Assembly (NCBI GenBank): GCA_012514035.1
Contig: JAAZBB010000076.1
Coordinates: 18,500 to 82,499 of the forward strand
Source: Lentisphaerota bacterium
Lineage (GTDB): Bacteria; Verrucomicrobiota; Kiritimatiellia; CAIQIC01; Lenti-01
DNA: 64,000 bases
Direction of reading: 5' to 3'
The notes under the pieces were generated by a model. That model saw nothing but the letters and a program-made list of their open reading frames with translations. It ran no database searches and was not told the origin of the DNA. The position numbers and the translations under genes are program-made. Below, one piece after another: positions 25,706 to 34,158 of the stretch. Position 1 is the stretch's first letter, and each line of letters opens with the position of its first letter.

Positions 25706-26416
25706 ATGAAGCCAAATATCCTTGTCCTGTTGATACTGTTTCTGGGCCTGCCGCTGGCCGGTGCGCAGGAAATCCGCACCTGGACCAGCGCCAGCGGCAA
25801 GACGCTGGAGGCCGCGCTGGCGGACGTCAAGGGCGACCAGGTCGTTCTGCGTTCGCCTGCGGGCGAACTGATCCAAATCCGCTTGAACCAGCTCAGCAGC
25901 GCCGACCAGATTTTTGTCGGAAGCCACAGGACCGGCCGGCCTCCGGTCGCGCCGGGCGCCGGGGCGGCGGCACCCGAGGCCCCGGCCTCCCCCGTCCTGG
26001 AGGAATTGTTCGGCCGCCGCCTGGAAGGCGTCAAGGGCCGGCGCATGTCCACCGGCGAACTGGCCGGCAAGAAAATCGGCATCTATTTTACGGCTTCGTG
26101 GTGCCCGCCCTGCCGCGCCTTCACTCCGGAACTCGTCAAGGTCTACAACCAGCTCCAAGCCGACCACAAACCGTTCGAAGTCGTGCTGGTGACCAGCGAC
26201 AAGGACGAACGGTCCATGGACAAATACATGAAGGACTACGACATGCCCTGGGTTGCGGTTCCCTTCGGCGACAAACGCATCGATCTGCTCAAGAAGAAAT
26301 TCAGCGTCTCCGGCATTCCCAAGCTGGTGGTGATCGATGACGCCGGACAGATCCTGTCCGCCAATGCGCGCGGGGAAGTCACGGCCCAGGGGGTCCAGGC
26401 GTTTGACCGCTGGTAG
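25706..26416 (+). CDS. Secreted SHD1-domain thioredoxin-like protein
   Basis: A 236-residue exported protein that joins two domains. After a signal peptide (1-20, ending AGA) comes an SHD1-like beta domain (about 23-72: RTWTSASGKTLEAAL...RLNQLSSADQIFV). A Pro/Ala linker (75-97) then leads to a nucleoredoxin/tryparedoxin-like thioredoxin fold with the active site WCPPC (132-136) and the cis-proline loop SGIPKLVV (Pro205). The WCPPC pair suggests a periplasmic or extracellular disulfide reductase. SHD1 domains attached to secreted proteins are common in planctomycetes and verrucomicrobia. The ATG at 25706 has a GGGAG site. Partner or substrate unknown. Confidence 0.88.
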   Translation: MKPNILVLLILFLGLPLAGAQEIRTWTSASGKTLEAALADVKGDQVVLRSPAGELIQIRLNQLSSADQIFVGSHRTGRPPVAPGAGAAAPEAPASPVLEELFGRRLEGVKGRRMSTGELAGKKIGIYFTASWCPPCRAFTPELVKVYNQLQADHKPFEVVLVTSDKDERSMDKYMKDYDMPWVAVPFGDKRIDLLKKKFSVSGIPKLVVIDDAGQILSANARGEVTAQGVQAFDRW

Positions 26417-26454
26417 ACGCCGGGCGGACTGGTGCCGGACCCCGCAAAAGCCGA

Positions 26455-26478
26455 ACGGCATCCGTAACCGGATGCCGT
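26455..26478 (-). terminator. Intrinsic terminator of the ribosomal mega-operon
   Basis: A perfect 10-bp stem (ACGGCATCCG, 26455-26464, with 26469-26478) and a TAAC loop lie between the convergent SHD1-thioredoxin gene and rplQ. Read on the minus strand the hairpin is followed after five bases by TTTT, so it fits the end of the rplQ transcript. It may also stop the plus-strand transcript, but with no T-run on that side. Confidence 0.65.
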
Positions 26479-26502
26479 CGGACGCCTGGGCTGGACAACC
26501 GC

Positions 26503-26988
26503 TTATTTCTTGTCGTCCTTTTTGGATTTCTTGTTGGGTGGGGCTTCCGGAGCTTTTCCGGCTTTCTTCTCCGCCTTCTTGTCCGGCTTGGAGGCTTCCT
26601 CTTTCACCTTTTTGGCTTTCTTGGCCTTCGGGACAAAGTCCACCCACTCCAGAATGCACATCTCGCTGCTGTCGCTCATCCGCTTCCCTAGCTTGATGAT
26701 GCGGGTATAGCCGCCGGCGCGTTCCTGCAGGGCCGGGGCGACGGCCCCGAAAAGCTCAGCCACAGCCGGCACATGTTTCAGGCGCGACAGGGCCAAACGA
26801 CGGGCAGCCAAGGTGCCCTTCTTGCCGACGGTGACCATTTTGTCGGCCAGGCGTTTGGCCGCCCGGGCCTTCGGCAGCGTGGTGGTGATGCGCTTGGCGA
26901 GGATAAGGTTGCTGACCAGACTGGCGAAGAGGGCCTCGCGCTGGGCGGTCGTGCGGCCCAACTTGACGGTGTTCTTGCGATGGCGCAT
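26503..26988 (-). CDS. rplQ: 50S ribosomal protein L17 with lysine-rich tail
   Basis: The last gene of the ribosomal cluster. The first about 118 residues are a standard L17 (MRHRKNTVKLGRTTAQREALFASL...LILAKRITTTLPKARAAKRLADKMVT). The remaining about 43 residues (119-161) are a tail of Lys, Pro, Ala and Glu with no fold of its own, absent from E. coli L17 in this form. L17 lines the exit tunnel region of the 50S. It follows rpoA by 19 bases. Confidence 0.96.
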   Translation of the reverse strand: MRHRKNTVKLGRTTAQREALFASLVSNLILAKRITTTLPKARAAKRLADKMVTVGKKGTLAARRLALSRLKHVPAVAELFGAVAPALQERAGGYTRIIKLGKRMSDSSEMCILEWVDFVPKAKKAKKVKEEASKPDKKAEKKAGKAPEAPPNKKSKKDDKK

Positions 26989-27007
26989 ATGCGGACTCCT
27001 GGCTCGG

Positions 27008-28015
27008 TTATTCTTCGGCGGGCTTGGACATCTTTAGCAGTTCCGCGTCGAAGGTCATGCCCAGCGACAATCCCAGCTCCGCCAGCTTCTGCTTGATTTC
27101 ATTGAGCGACTTCTTGCCGAAGTTGCGGTACTTGAGCATCTCGGCTTCGGTCTTCTGAGCCAGCTCGCCCACCGTGGTGATGTTGGCATTGTTGAGACAG
27201 TTCGCCGCGCGCACGCTCAACTCGATTTCGTTGACGCTGATGGCCAATTTCTTGGCCAGCTCCTCGCGGGCGGGATCCACCGCCTTTTCGCTCTCCTGGA
27301 ACTCGACGATGTCCTTGTCATAGTTGACAAACACGTCCAAGTGATGGCGCAGGATGGCGGCGGAAAGCGTCAGGGCCTCGTCGGGCGTGATGCGTCCATC
27401 GGTCCAGACCTCCAGCACGAGCTTGTCGTAGTCGGTGCGGCGGCCAACGCGGGTGTTGTCCACGGCATACTTGACGCGGCGCACGGGGGAAAAGAGCGAA
27501 TCAATGGGGATCAGGCCGATTTCCTGCTCCGCCTGCTTGTTCCACTCGGCCGGGCAATAGCCGCGCCCGATCTTGACCTCGATTTCGGCATCGAATACGC
27601 CATCGGCATCCAGCGTGCAAATGTGCTGATCCGGCGTCAGGATCTCGACGGCGGGATCGGCCTGGATATCGGCGGCGGTGACGTCGCCCGGACCCTTCAC
27701 CTTGATGCGCAGCATCTTGGGCTGGCGGATGTACATCTTCAGCAGGACCTTCTTGAGGTTCAGCACGATGTCGGTCACGTCCTCGACACAGCCTTTCAGG
27801 TGGCAGAACTCATGTTCCGCGCCCTGGATGCGCACGGAGGTGATGGCGGCGCCTTCCAACGACGACAAGAGGACACGGCGCAGGGAATTGCCTAGGGTGC
27901 GGCCGTAGCCGGCCTCGAAAGGCTCGGCGGTGAACTGGGCATAGGTGTCGGTGGCCGAGGCTTCGTCCTTGACGACGAACCGGGGCATTTCGAACCGGTT
28001 GAGGCGGGTATTCAT
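27008..28015 (-). CDS. rpoA: DNA-directed RNA polymerase subunit alpha
   Basis: A full-length 335-residue alpha subunit. The N-terminal domain carries the dimerisation and beta/beta' assembly motifs (FEAGYGRTLGNSLRRVLLSSLEGAAITSV, about 34-62). The C-terminal domain (about 255-320) contains the UP-element and activator-binding helix-hairpin-helix region RAANCLNNANITTVGELAQKTEAEMLKYRNFGKKSLNEI. It lies between rpsD and rplQ as in most bacteria. Confidence 0.98.
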   Translation of the reverse strand: MNTRLNRFEMPRFVVKDEASATDTYAQFTAEPFEAGYGRTLGNSLRRVLLSSLEGAAITSVRIQGAEHEFCHLKGCVEDVTDIVLNLKKVLLKMYIRQPKMLRIKVKGPGDVTAADIQADPAVEILTPDQHICTLDADGVFDAEIEVKIGRGYCPAEWNKQAEQEIGLIPIDSLFSPVRRVKYAVDNTRVGRRTDYDKLVLEVWTDGRITPDEALTLSAAILRHHLDVFVNYDKDIVEFQESEKAVDPAREELAKKLAISVNEIELSVRAANCLNNANITTVGELAQKTEAEMLKYRNFGKKSLNEIKQKLAELGLSLGMTFDAELLKMSKPAEE

Positions 28016-28075
28016 GTGTTTCTCCTTCCAGCCCCGGGCGTTGGCCGGAGCGTATGGCGGATGGGTTGGACTTGG

Positions 28076-28702
28076 TTACTTCGAATAGAGTTCGACGATC
28101 AGCTGTTCGTTCACCACCGGCGCGATTTCCTCGCGGGTGGGAACATGCAGGACTTCGGCCTTGAAGACGCTCTTGTCGACATTGAGCCAGCTCGGCCAGC
28201 CCCGGCTTTCGGCCGCGTCCAGATGCGCCTTGGAATAGTCGCGGCTGCGCTTCACATCCCGCGCCTGGATCACATCGCCGGGTTTGACCTTGAAGGACGG
28301 AATGTTGACCTTGATGTCATTGACGCGAACGTGGCCATGGCGCACGAACTGGCGGGCGGCACGCCGGGAAGGCGCCAGGCCCATGCGATAGACGATGTTG
28401 TCGAGGCGCATTTCCAGCGCCTGGAGCAGGATCTCGCCGGTGACGCCGCGGGTACGCAGCGCCCGCTGGAAAAACAGCCGGAACTGCCCCTCCTGCATGC
28501 CGTACATGTTGCGAAGGCGCTGTTTTTCCTGAAGCTGAATGCCGTAATCCTTCAGTCGGGGCCGGCGTCCGCCGTGCTGCCCAGGAATGGGATGGCCCTG
28601 CTCGATGGGGCACTTGGCCATGTAACACCGGTCGCCCTTCAAAAAGAGCTTCATGCCCTGCCGGCGGCAACGCTTGCACGCCGGTCCAATGTATCTGCCC
28701 AT
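28076..28702 (-). CDS. rpsD: 30S ribosomal protein S4
   Basis: A 208-residue S4, a primary 16S rRNA binder and, in E. coli, the repressor of the alpha operon. The N-terminus keeps four cysteines (Cys9, Cys12, Cys26, Cys31), the zinc-binding form, and the S4 RNA-binding domain begins near residue 98 (RLDNIVYRMGLAPSRRAARQFVRHGHVRVN). It lies between rpsK and rpoA. Whether it autoregulates here is unknown. Confidence 0.97.
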   Translation of the reverse strand: MGRYIGPACKRCRRQGMKLFLKGDRCYMAKCPIEQGHPIPGQHGGRRPRLKDYGIQLQEKQRLRNMYGMQEGQFRLFFQRALRTRGVTGEILLQALEMRLDNIVYRMGLAPSRRAARQFVRHGHVRVNDIKVNIPSFKVKPGDVIQARDVKRSRDYSKAHLDAAESRGWPSWLNVDKSVFKAEVLHVPTREEIAPVVNEQLIVELYSK

Positions 28703-28729
28703 GGTAAGTTCCTTCCTGTCTTGAAATGG

Positions 28730-29200
28730 CTATACCCGCCGGCGCTTGCGCGCCCGGCAGCCGTTGTGCGGAATGGGGGTCAGGTCGCGGATGCCGGTGA
28801 TGCTCAGCCCTGCGGCCTGCACGGCACGAATGGCCGATTCGCGGCCGGATCCCGGGCCCTGCACCAGGATCTCCACCTCGTGCAGCCCGAACCCCAACGC
28901 CGTCTTGCAGGCCTCCTGGCACACAATCGTGCCCGCATAGGCGGTGCTCTTGCGCGACCCCTTGAATCCGCAGCGGCCGCCGCTGCTCCAGGCGATCACA
29001 TTGCCGCGCGGATCGGTGATGCTGACCGCGGTGTTGTTGAACGAAGCCAGGATGTGCACAACGCCCACGGGCACGTTCTTGGCGCCCTTGCCCCGGCGGC
29101 GGACCTTGGCCTGACCTTCGGCGGGGGCGGCTTCCGCACTGGCGGCGGGAGCGGATTCGGCCGGAGCGGCCTTCGGTTCATCTTTGATTTCTTCTGCCAT
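28730..29200 (-). CDS. rpsK: 30S ribosomal protein S11 with N-terminal extension
   Basis: Residues about 34-156 are a normal S11 ([20 protein letters not shown]...[18 protein letters not shown]...[12 protein letters not shown]...[14 protein letters not shown]), a platform protein near the mRNA exit. The first about 30 residues are an Ala/Pro/Glu-rich low-complexity extension ([19 protein letters not shown]...), not found in E. coli S11. The ATG at 29200 is the only start giving this frame, and an AGAGGA site precedes it. Confidence 0.96.
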   Translation of the reverse strand: MAEEIKDEPKAAPAESAPAASAEAAPAEGQAKVRRRGKGAKNVPVGVVHILASFNNTAVSITDPRGNVIAWSSGGRCGFKGSRKSTAYAGTIVCQEACKTALGFGLHEVEILVQGPGSGRESAIRAVQAAGLSITGIRDLTPIPHNGCRARKRRRV

Positions 29201-29215
29201 GGTGCGGTTCCTCTA

Positions 29216-29650
29216 TTACTTGCCGGCCGGAGCGGCAGCCGATGATCCGGGTCCGGTCGACTTGGCGGCCGAACGGGCTTCCTTGCCGCGGACGGCCCCC
29301 ACCGTCTTGCGGGGGCCCTTGCGGGTGCGCGCATTGGTGCTGGTGCGCTGCCCGCGAACCGGCAGACCCTTGCGATGGCGGATGCCCCGGTAGCAGTTCA
29401 CCGCGATCAGACGCCGGATGTTGCCCGACACTTCCCGGCGCAAATCGCCTTCCACCACATACTCCTCCTGGAGCAGCTTCGAAAGACCGGCAATTTCCTC
29501 GCCAGTCAAGTCGTCGGCCTTGGCCGCCGGCTTGATCTTCAGGCGTTCCACTAGTTCCCGGGCGCGTTGCGGCCCCACGCCGTAAATGTACTGCAGCGCA
29601 TACTCGACGCGCTTCTTCCCCGGAATATCGACACCAATCACTCTGGGCAT
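29216..29650 (-). CDS. rpsM: 30S ribosomal protein S13
   Basis: A 144-residue S13 of the 30S head, contacting the P-site tRNA and bridging to the 50S. MPRVIGVDIPGKKRVEYALQYIYGVGP at the start and RGIRHRKGLPVRGQRTSTNARTRKGPRKTVG near residue 105 are diagnostic. The last about 22 residues form an Ala/Ser/Gly/Pro-rich tail. The start at 29650 is preferred because the upstream frame is unrelated. Followed by rpsK after 15 bases. Confidence 0.97.
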   Translation of the reverse strand: MPRVIGVDIPGKKRVEYALQYIYGVGPQRARELVERLKIKPAAKADDLTGEEIAGLSKLLQEEYVVEGDLRREVSGNIRRLIAVNCYRGIRHRKGLPVRGQRTSTNARTRKGPRKTVGAVRGKEARSAAKSTGPGSSAAAPAGK

Positions 29651-29669
29651 GTGCGTTGTTCTCCTGACC

Positions 29670-29783
29670 TCATCCCTGCCGCTGCTTGTGGCGCAGGTTG
29701 GTGCAGATGACCCGCACCACTCCTTTGCGACGCACAATCTTGCAGCGCTCGCAGATCCGTTTCACCGATGTTCGTACTTTCAT
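29670..29783 (-). CDS. rpmJ: 50S ribosomal protein L36
   Basis: A 37-residue L36 too short for most ORF finders. It begins [15 protein letters not shown] and has the CCCH zinc ligands Cys11, Cys14, Cys27 and His32. Its start codon overlaps the infA stop (ATGA), and it ends 19 bases before rpsM. The zinc-binding form is complete. Confidence 0.97.
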   Translation of the reverse strand: MKVRTSVKRICERCKIVRRKGVVRVICTNLRHKQRQG

Positions 29784-30016
29784 CTTCCGGCCTCTATCTT
29801 CACACTTTCCACAATCTCTCCGCGCGACAGGTCGAACGGCGACATCCGCACCCGGATCCGCGCGCCGGGCAGGTACAACCCTTCATTCGCGGACGCTCTC
29901 TCCCGCGGAACAAACGCCGTAAACTCGTGTCCGTTGCCTAGTCTGGCACGGAAAGCGCGATGTTCTATCACAGCCTCCACCTCCGCGTCCAGTTCAATTA
30001 TTTCTTTTCCGCGCAC
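29780..30016 (-). CDS. infA: Translation initiation factor IF-1, divergent
   Basis: A 78-residue OB-fold protein in the infA position between map and rpmJ. It matches IF-1 in outline ([35 protein letters not shown] then [22 protein letters not shown]). It lacks the usual KMRKNxIRILxGD stretch, which here reads [15 protein letters not shown]. The most likely start is the GTG at 30016, lying inside the map gene (overlap of 19 bases); no ATG is available in frame. IF-1 occupies the 30S A site during initiation. It could be less active or adapted to its own ribosome; I am confident of the family from position and pattern. Confidence 0.85.
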   Translation of the reverse strand: MRGKEIIELDAEVEAVIEHRAFRARLGNGHEFTAFVPRERASANEGLYLPGARIRVRMSPFDLSRGEIVESVKIEAGR

Positions 30017-30756
30017 GTCAGGATTTCCGCCGGGCCGGCCGCGACCACCAGCACCGTGTGTTCGAAATGGGCGGAACGCTTCCGGTCCCTCGTCTTGACA
30101 GTCCACCCGTTGGCCATGACCTCCACCCGGCAGGTGCCCTGGTTGATCATCGGCTCGATGGCCAGGGTCATCCCCGGCTTCAGGACGGGGCCCCGCCCGG
30201 GGTTCCCGAAATTGGGCACCTGGGGATCTTCGTGGAGCCGGCGGCCCACGCCGTGTCCGCAATAGTCGCGCACCACGGAGAATCCGGCGGCCTCGGCCAC
30301 CGTCTGCACGGCATGGCCGATGTCCCCCACGTGGTTCCCGGCGCGCGCCGCCGCAATGCCCGCCGCCAGCGCGGCCTCGCAGATCCCGCAAAGACGGACG
30401 GACTCTGCGTCCATCTCCCCCACCATGACGGTCGTGGCGTTATCGCCGACAAAGCCGTCGGCCGTTACGCCCAGATCCACGCTGACCAGGTCGCCGGCGT
30501 TGATCGCGCGCGGGCCGGGAATCCCGTGCACCACTTCGTCATTGAGAGAGATGCACGTGTGTCCCGGAAATCCCCCGTAACCCAGAAATGCGCTGGTAAC
30601 GCCCAATGCCCGCATGCGTTGCGCGGCGAAGGCATCCAGTTCTCCCGTGGTCATTCCGGGACGGACGGCGGCCGCGACTTCCGCCAGCAGCCGGGCGGAC
30701 AGGCGGCAGGCGTGGCGCATGCTCTTCAGGTCCGCCGGGCTCTTGATCGGAATCAT
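29998..30756 (-). CDS. map: Methionine aminopeptidase, type I
   Basis: Removes the initiator methionine from nascent proteins. The 252-residue sequence has the pita-bread fold signatures: His of GHTCISLNDEVVHG (about 78), metal ligands Asp in VSVDLGV and GDNATTV, His in YCGHGVGR, Glu in LAIEPM and the final Glu in HFEHTV. The start at 30756 is the first that gives the family N-terminus (MIPIKSPADLKSMR). It lies between adk and infA as in many bacteria and overlaps infA by 19 bases. Confidence 0.97.
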   Translation of the reverse strand: MIPIKSPADLKSMRHACRLSARLLAEVAAAVRPGMTTGELDAFAAQRMRALGVTSAFLGYGGFPGHTCISLNDEVVHGIPGPRAINAGDLVSVDLGVTADGFVGDNATTVMVGEMDAESVRLCGICEAALAAGIAAARAGNHVGDIGHAVQTVAEAAGFSVVRDYCGHGVGRRLHEDPQVPNFGNPGRGPVLKPGMTLAIEPMINQGTCRVEVMANGWTVKTRDRKRSAHFEHTVLVVAAGPAEILTCAEKK

Positions 30757-30770
30757 CGGCTCGGATCGAA

Positions 30771-31415
30771 TCAGGCAAGGCGGGCCAACAGTTCTGCGGT
30801 CGCCGCCTGGGGAGTCGTCCCGGCATTGATGCGAACCAGGAGGCCCTTCTGCGCGTAGAATTCGATGAGGCTGGCGGTCTGCCGCTGGTAAACCTCCAGG
30901 CGGTTGAGCACAGTCTCCTCGGAGTCGTCGGGACGCTGGTAGAGCGGACCGCCGCACTGGTCGCAGACACCCGCCTGTTTCGGCGGGATATTGGTGAGGT
31001 GATAGACGGCTCCGCACGTCTTGCAGATCCGCCGGCCGCTCAGGCGGCTGACGATGACCGGTACGGGCACTTCCAGCAGGAACACCTGGCGAACGGATCC
31101 GCCCAGCGCCGCCAGCGTGGCATCCAGCTGGCGGGCTTGCTCGAGGGTGCGGGGAAATCCGTCGAACATGTACCGGTCATCCGGCTTGCCCTGCGCCAGC
31201 CGTTCACCAACAATGCGCAAAATGACATCGTCCGGCACCAGCTCGCCTTTTTCCATGTAGGCCTGGGCTTCCCGGCCCGTCGGCGTGCCGGCCTTGACCG
31301 CTGCCCGCAGCATGTCGCCCGTGGAAACATGAATGAGCCCCGTGGCGTTGCGAACCCCTTCGGCCAGGGTCCCTTTGCCCGCGCCCGGCGCACCCAGCAG
31401 GATGATGGCTTGCAT
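30771..31415 (-). CDS. adk: Adenylate kinase
   Basis: Converts AMP and ATP to two ADP. The 214-residue enzyme has the P-loop GAPGAGKGT (about 8-16), the AMP-binding region STGDMLRA and DGFPRT (about 84-90). The long LID domain contains four cysteines, CKTC and CDQC, so a structural zinc is expected. It lies between secY and map, the standard order. Confidence 0.97.
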   Translation of the reverse strand: MQAIILLGAPGAGKGTLAEGVRNATGLIHVSTGDMLRAAVKAGTPTGREAQAYMEKGELVPDDVILRIVGERLAQGKPDDRYMFDGFPRTLEQARQLDATLAALGGSVRQVFLLEVPVPVIVSRLSGRRICKTCGAVYHLTNIPPKQAGVCDQCGGPLYQRPDDSEETVLNRLEVYQRQTASLIEFYAQKGLLVRINAGTTPQAATAELLARLA

Positions 31416-31439
31416 GCGGTATCTCTCTTTCCCGGCGCC

Positions 31440-32792
31440 CTAGCGGCGGCCGCGCAGATGGCCCTTGCGGAGGAACCCGTCATAGTGGCGGGTCACGAGA
31501 TGCGATTCCACCTGCCGCATCGTATCGAGCATGACGCCCACGATGATTAGCAGACTGGTGCCGCCGAAAAACTGCGCGACCATGCCGGGGATGTGGAATG
31601 AATTGGCCAGCACCATCGGCAGGACCGCGATGGCCGTCAAAAAGACCGCGCCGGCCAGCGTGATGCGGGTCATCACCCGGTCCAGGAATTCCGCCGTGGG
31701 TTTGCCGGGACGGATCCCGGGCACATAGCCGCCGTACTTCTTCAGGTCATCGGCGATCTGCACCGGATGGAACTGGGTGGCAACCCAGAAGTAGGAGAAG
31801 AACAGGATCATCAGGGAATACAAGCTGATGTAGAGGGCCCCGCCGTACTGCAGGTGGACCTGGGCGAAGGTTTTCACGGACTCCAGGGGCACCATCATCA
31901 GGATGCGCTGGGGAAACATCAGGATGGCCTGGGCGAAAATGATGGGCATCACGCCGGAATAGTTCACGCGCAGGGGCATGTAGGTGCTCTGTCCGCCGTA
32001 GGTCTTGCGGCCCACGACGCGTTTGGCGTATTGCACCGGGATCTTCCGTTGCGCCTGCGTCACCGCGATCACTCCGCCGATCACCAAAAACACCAGGATC
32101 AGCATGGCCACCAGCATGAAGATGTTGGCCGATCCCTCCCGGAACATGCTCGCCGCCTGGGAAATCGCTCCGGGCAGCCGGCTGACGATGCTGATGGTGA
32201 TGATCAGCGAAATGCCGTTGCCGATGCCGCGCGCAGTGATCTGCTCACCGAGCCACATCAGCATCATGGTGCCCGTGGTCATCGTCAGAATCGTCAGCAT
32301 CAGGAAAGGAATCCGAGCCATCGTCACGATGACCTCCCCTTCCATGACCTGCAGCCCCAGTGCTTCGGGCCGCAACAGCACCGCCGCCATGGCGTACCCC
32401 TGCACGATGCAGAGAGCCACGGTCAGATAGCGGCCATACTGGATGATCTGCTGGCGGCCGGCGTCGCCTTCGCGCGCCAGCTTCTCCAGCGAGGGGATCA
32501 CCGCGGTCAGCAACTGCAGGATAATCGAGGCGCTGATGCTGGGCATGATGCCCAGCGCGCCGATCGCCGCCTGCGTCAGCGCCCCGCCGCTGAACAGATC
32601 CAGCATCCCCATGAACCCGATGTTGCCGCCGGCCGCCGCCATGCGGTCCATGATGGTCCGGAGCATCGCCGCATCCACACCGGGAGTCGGGATCACCGAA
32701 ATCAGCCGGCAGACGAAAATCAAGGCGACCGTGAAGAGGATGCGCTGCCGCAGCTCGGGGATCTTCAGACTGTTGGTGAAAGCAGAAAGCAT
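31440..32792 (-). CDS. secY: Preprotein translocase subunit SecY
   Basis: The channel-forming subunit of the Sec translocon. The 450-residue protein begins MLSAFTNSLKIPELRQRILFT and has ten membrane segments. The plug region follows TM1, the signature GALGIMPSISASIILQLLT and the cytosolic loop C5 region (DDLKKYGGYVPGIRPGKPTAEFL, about residue 350) needed for SecA and ribosome contact are present. The start at 32792 is chosen by homology; the upstream in-frame residues are not SecY-like. Confidence 0.98.
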   Translation of the reverse strand: MLSAFTNSLKIPELRQRILFTVALIFVCRLISVIPTPGVDAAMLRTIMDRMAAAGGNIGFMGMLDLFSGGALTQAAIGALGIMPSISASIILQLLTAVIPSLEKLAREGDAGRQQIIQYGRYLTVALCIVQGYAMAAVLLRPEALGLQVMEGEVIVTMARIPFLMLTILTMTTGTMMLMWLGEQITARGIGNGISLIITISIVSRLPGAISQAASMFREGSANIFMLVAMLILVFLVIGGVIAVTQAQRKIPVQYAKRVVGRKTYGGQSTYMPLRVNYSGVMPIIFAQAILMFPQRILMMVPLESVKTFAQVHLQYGGALYISLYSLMILFFSYFWVATQFHPVQIADDLKKYGGYVPGIRPGKPTAEFLDRVMTRITLAGAVFLTAIAVLPMVLANSFHIPGMVAQFFGGTSLLIIVGVMLDTMRQVESHLVTRHYDGFLRKGHLRGRR

Positions 32793-32808
32793 CTCGGCCC
32801 CTTTCGGT

Positions 32809-33255
32809 TCAAGTCGTCCGGGCGATCGTCTCGCAGGTGCCGCCGGCCTGTTCAATCTTGGCGCGGGCGGTCGTGCTGAAGGCATGCGCCTTGACGGTGC
32901 GGGCGGCGGTCACTTCGCCCCCGCCGAGGATTTTCACCAGGCTGCGGGGACCGATCCGGCCGGCCGCCACGAGCGTCTCGGGGGTGATGTCGCCAGGCAG
33001 GATCTGGATCAGGTCGCCGATATTCAGCGCGGCATAGACCACCCGGTTCGGCCGCTTGAACCCCCGCTTGGGAATCCGGCGGATCAGTTTCATCTGGCCG
33101 CCCTCGAACAGAGGTTTGCGCTTGTGGCCGGTGCGGCTCATCTGGCCCTTGTTGCCGCGCCCGGAGGTGCGGCCCTTGCCGGAGGATTCGCCGCGGCCCA
33201 CGCGCATGCGGCGTTTCTTGGCCCCGGGAGTGTTCTTCAACGAATGCAGATTCAT
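32809..33255 (-). CDS. rplO: 50S ribosomal protein L15
   Basis: A 148-residue L15, a late-assembly 50S protein. MNLHSLKNTPGAKKRRMRVGRG and the following glycine/lysine-rich extension (GKGRTSGRGNKGQMSR) are diagnostic. In most bacteria rpmD (L30) lies between rpsE and rplO; here the 22-base rpsE-rplO gap has no room for it. Confidence 0.97.
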   Translation of the reverse strand: MNLHSLKNTPGAKKRRMRVGRGESSGKGRTSGRGNKGQMSRTGHKRKPLFEGGQMKLIRRIPKRGFKRPNRVVYAALNIGDLIQILPGDITPETLVAAGRIGPRSLVKILGGGEVTAARTVKAHAFSTTARAKIEQAGGTCETIARTT

Positions 33256-33277
33256 GGTGTGTCCTGCCCTTTCCCTG

Positions 33278-33775
33278 CTACTGGCGCAGCGCCGCCATCT
33301 CCTCGCGGGAGCGCAGCTGCCTCAGCCCGTCCATGGTGGCCTTGACCACGTTCAGCGCGCTGGTCGCGCCCAGCGACTTGGCCAGCACGTCGCGGATGCC
33401 GGACAGATCCAGCACCGCGCGGGCGCCGCCGCCGGCGATGACGCCCGTCCCCTTGGAGGCGGGCTTGAGCATGACGCGCGAGGCGCCGCAGCGGCCCATC
33501 ACTTCGTGCGGAATGGTGCGATCGTTCATGGTCACCTTGATCATGTTGCGCCGGGCCATCTCGGTGGCCTTGCGGATGGCATCGGCGTTTTCGCGCGCCT
33601 TGCCGAGCGCATATCCCACCTGGCCGTTGCGGTCGCCCACCACCACGAGGGCGGAGAAACTGAAGCGCCGGCCGCCCTTGACGACCTTGGCGCAGCGGTT
33701 CACCGCCACCACGCGTTCGGTCGCCTCGCCGGGACTCTTGGGTTCTTCGGTCTTCTTGAATTCGCGTTTCATCAT
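33278..33775 (-). CDS. rpsE: 30S ribosomal protein S5
   Basis: A 165-residue S5, a fidelity-related protein at the mRNA entry. It has the double-stranded RNA-binding part ([28 protein letters not shown]) and the C-terminal S5 fold ([26 protein letters not shown]). Two ATGs open the gene. Followed directly by rplO with no rpmD. Confidence 0.97.
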   Translation of the reverse strand: MMKREFKKTEEPKSPGEATERVVAVNRCAKVVKGGRRFSFSALVVVGDRNGQVGYALGKARENADAIRKATEMARRNMIKVTMNDRTIPHEVMGRCGASRVMLKPASKGTGVIAGGGARAVLDLSGIRDVLAKSLGATSALNVVKATMDGLRQLRSREEMAALRQ

Positions 33776-33799
33776 CCGGGATTCCTCAGGTTGGACGCT

Positions 33800-34156
33800 C
33801 TAGAATTTCAATCCGCCGGCCCGCGCGGCATCGGCCAGCGCCTGGAGTCGGGCGCGATAGGCGGAGCCGCCGCGGTCGAAAACGACCGTGGAAATGCCTT
33901 TGTCCTGCGCGACCTTGGCGGCCAGGGTGCCCAGCTGCTTGGCCGTGACAGCGTTGAGCTTCTGCCCCCGCAGCTCGCCGGACAGGGTGGACACCGCCGC
34001 CAGGGTCTTGGCCGCCGCGTCGTCGATGAACTGCACATAGAGGTGCTGGTTGGAGACGAACACGCTCATGCGCGGACGCTCGGCCGTGCCCTGCACTTTG
34101 CGGCGCAGCCGCAGGTGCCGGCGTACGCGGTAATCCTTCAAGTTCTTCATTTTCAT
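33800..34156 (-). CDS. rplR: 50S ribosomal protein L18
   Basis: A 118-residue L18, which binds 5S rRNA with L5. The conserved RLRRKVQGTAERPRMSVFVSNQHLYVQ and the C-terminal VVFDRGGSAYRARLQALADAAR are present. It starts 2 bases after rplF. Confidence 0.97.
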   Translation of the reverse strand: MKMKNLKDYRVRRHLRLRRKVQGTAERPRMSVFVSNQHLYVQFIDDAAAKTLAAVSTLSGELRGQKLNAVTAKQLGTLAAKVAQDKGISTVVFDRGGSAYRARLQALADAARAGGLKF

Positions 34157-34158
34157 GT

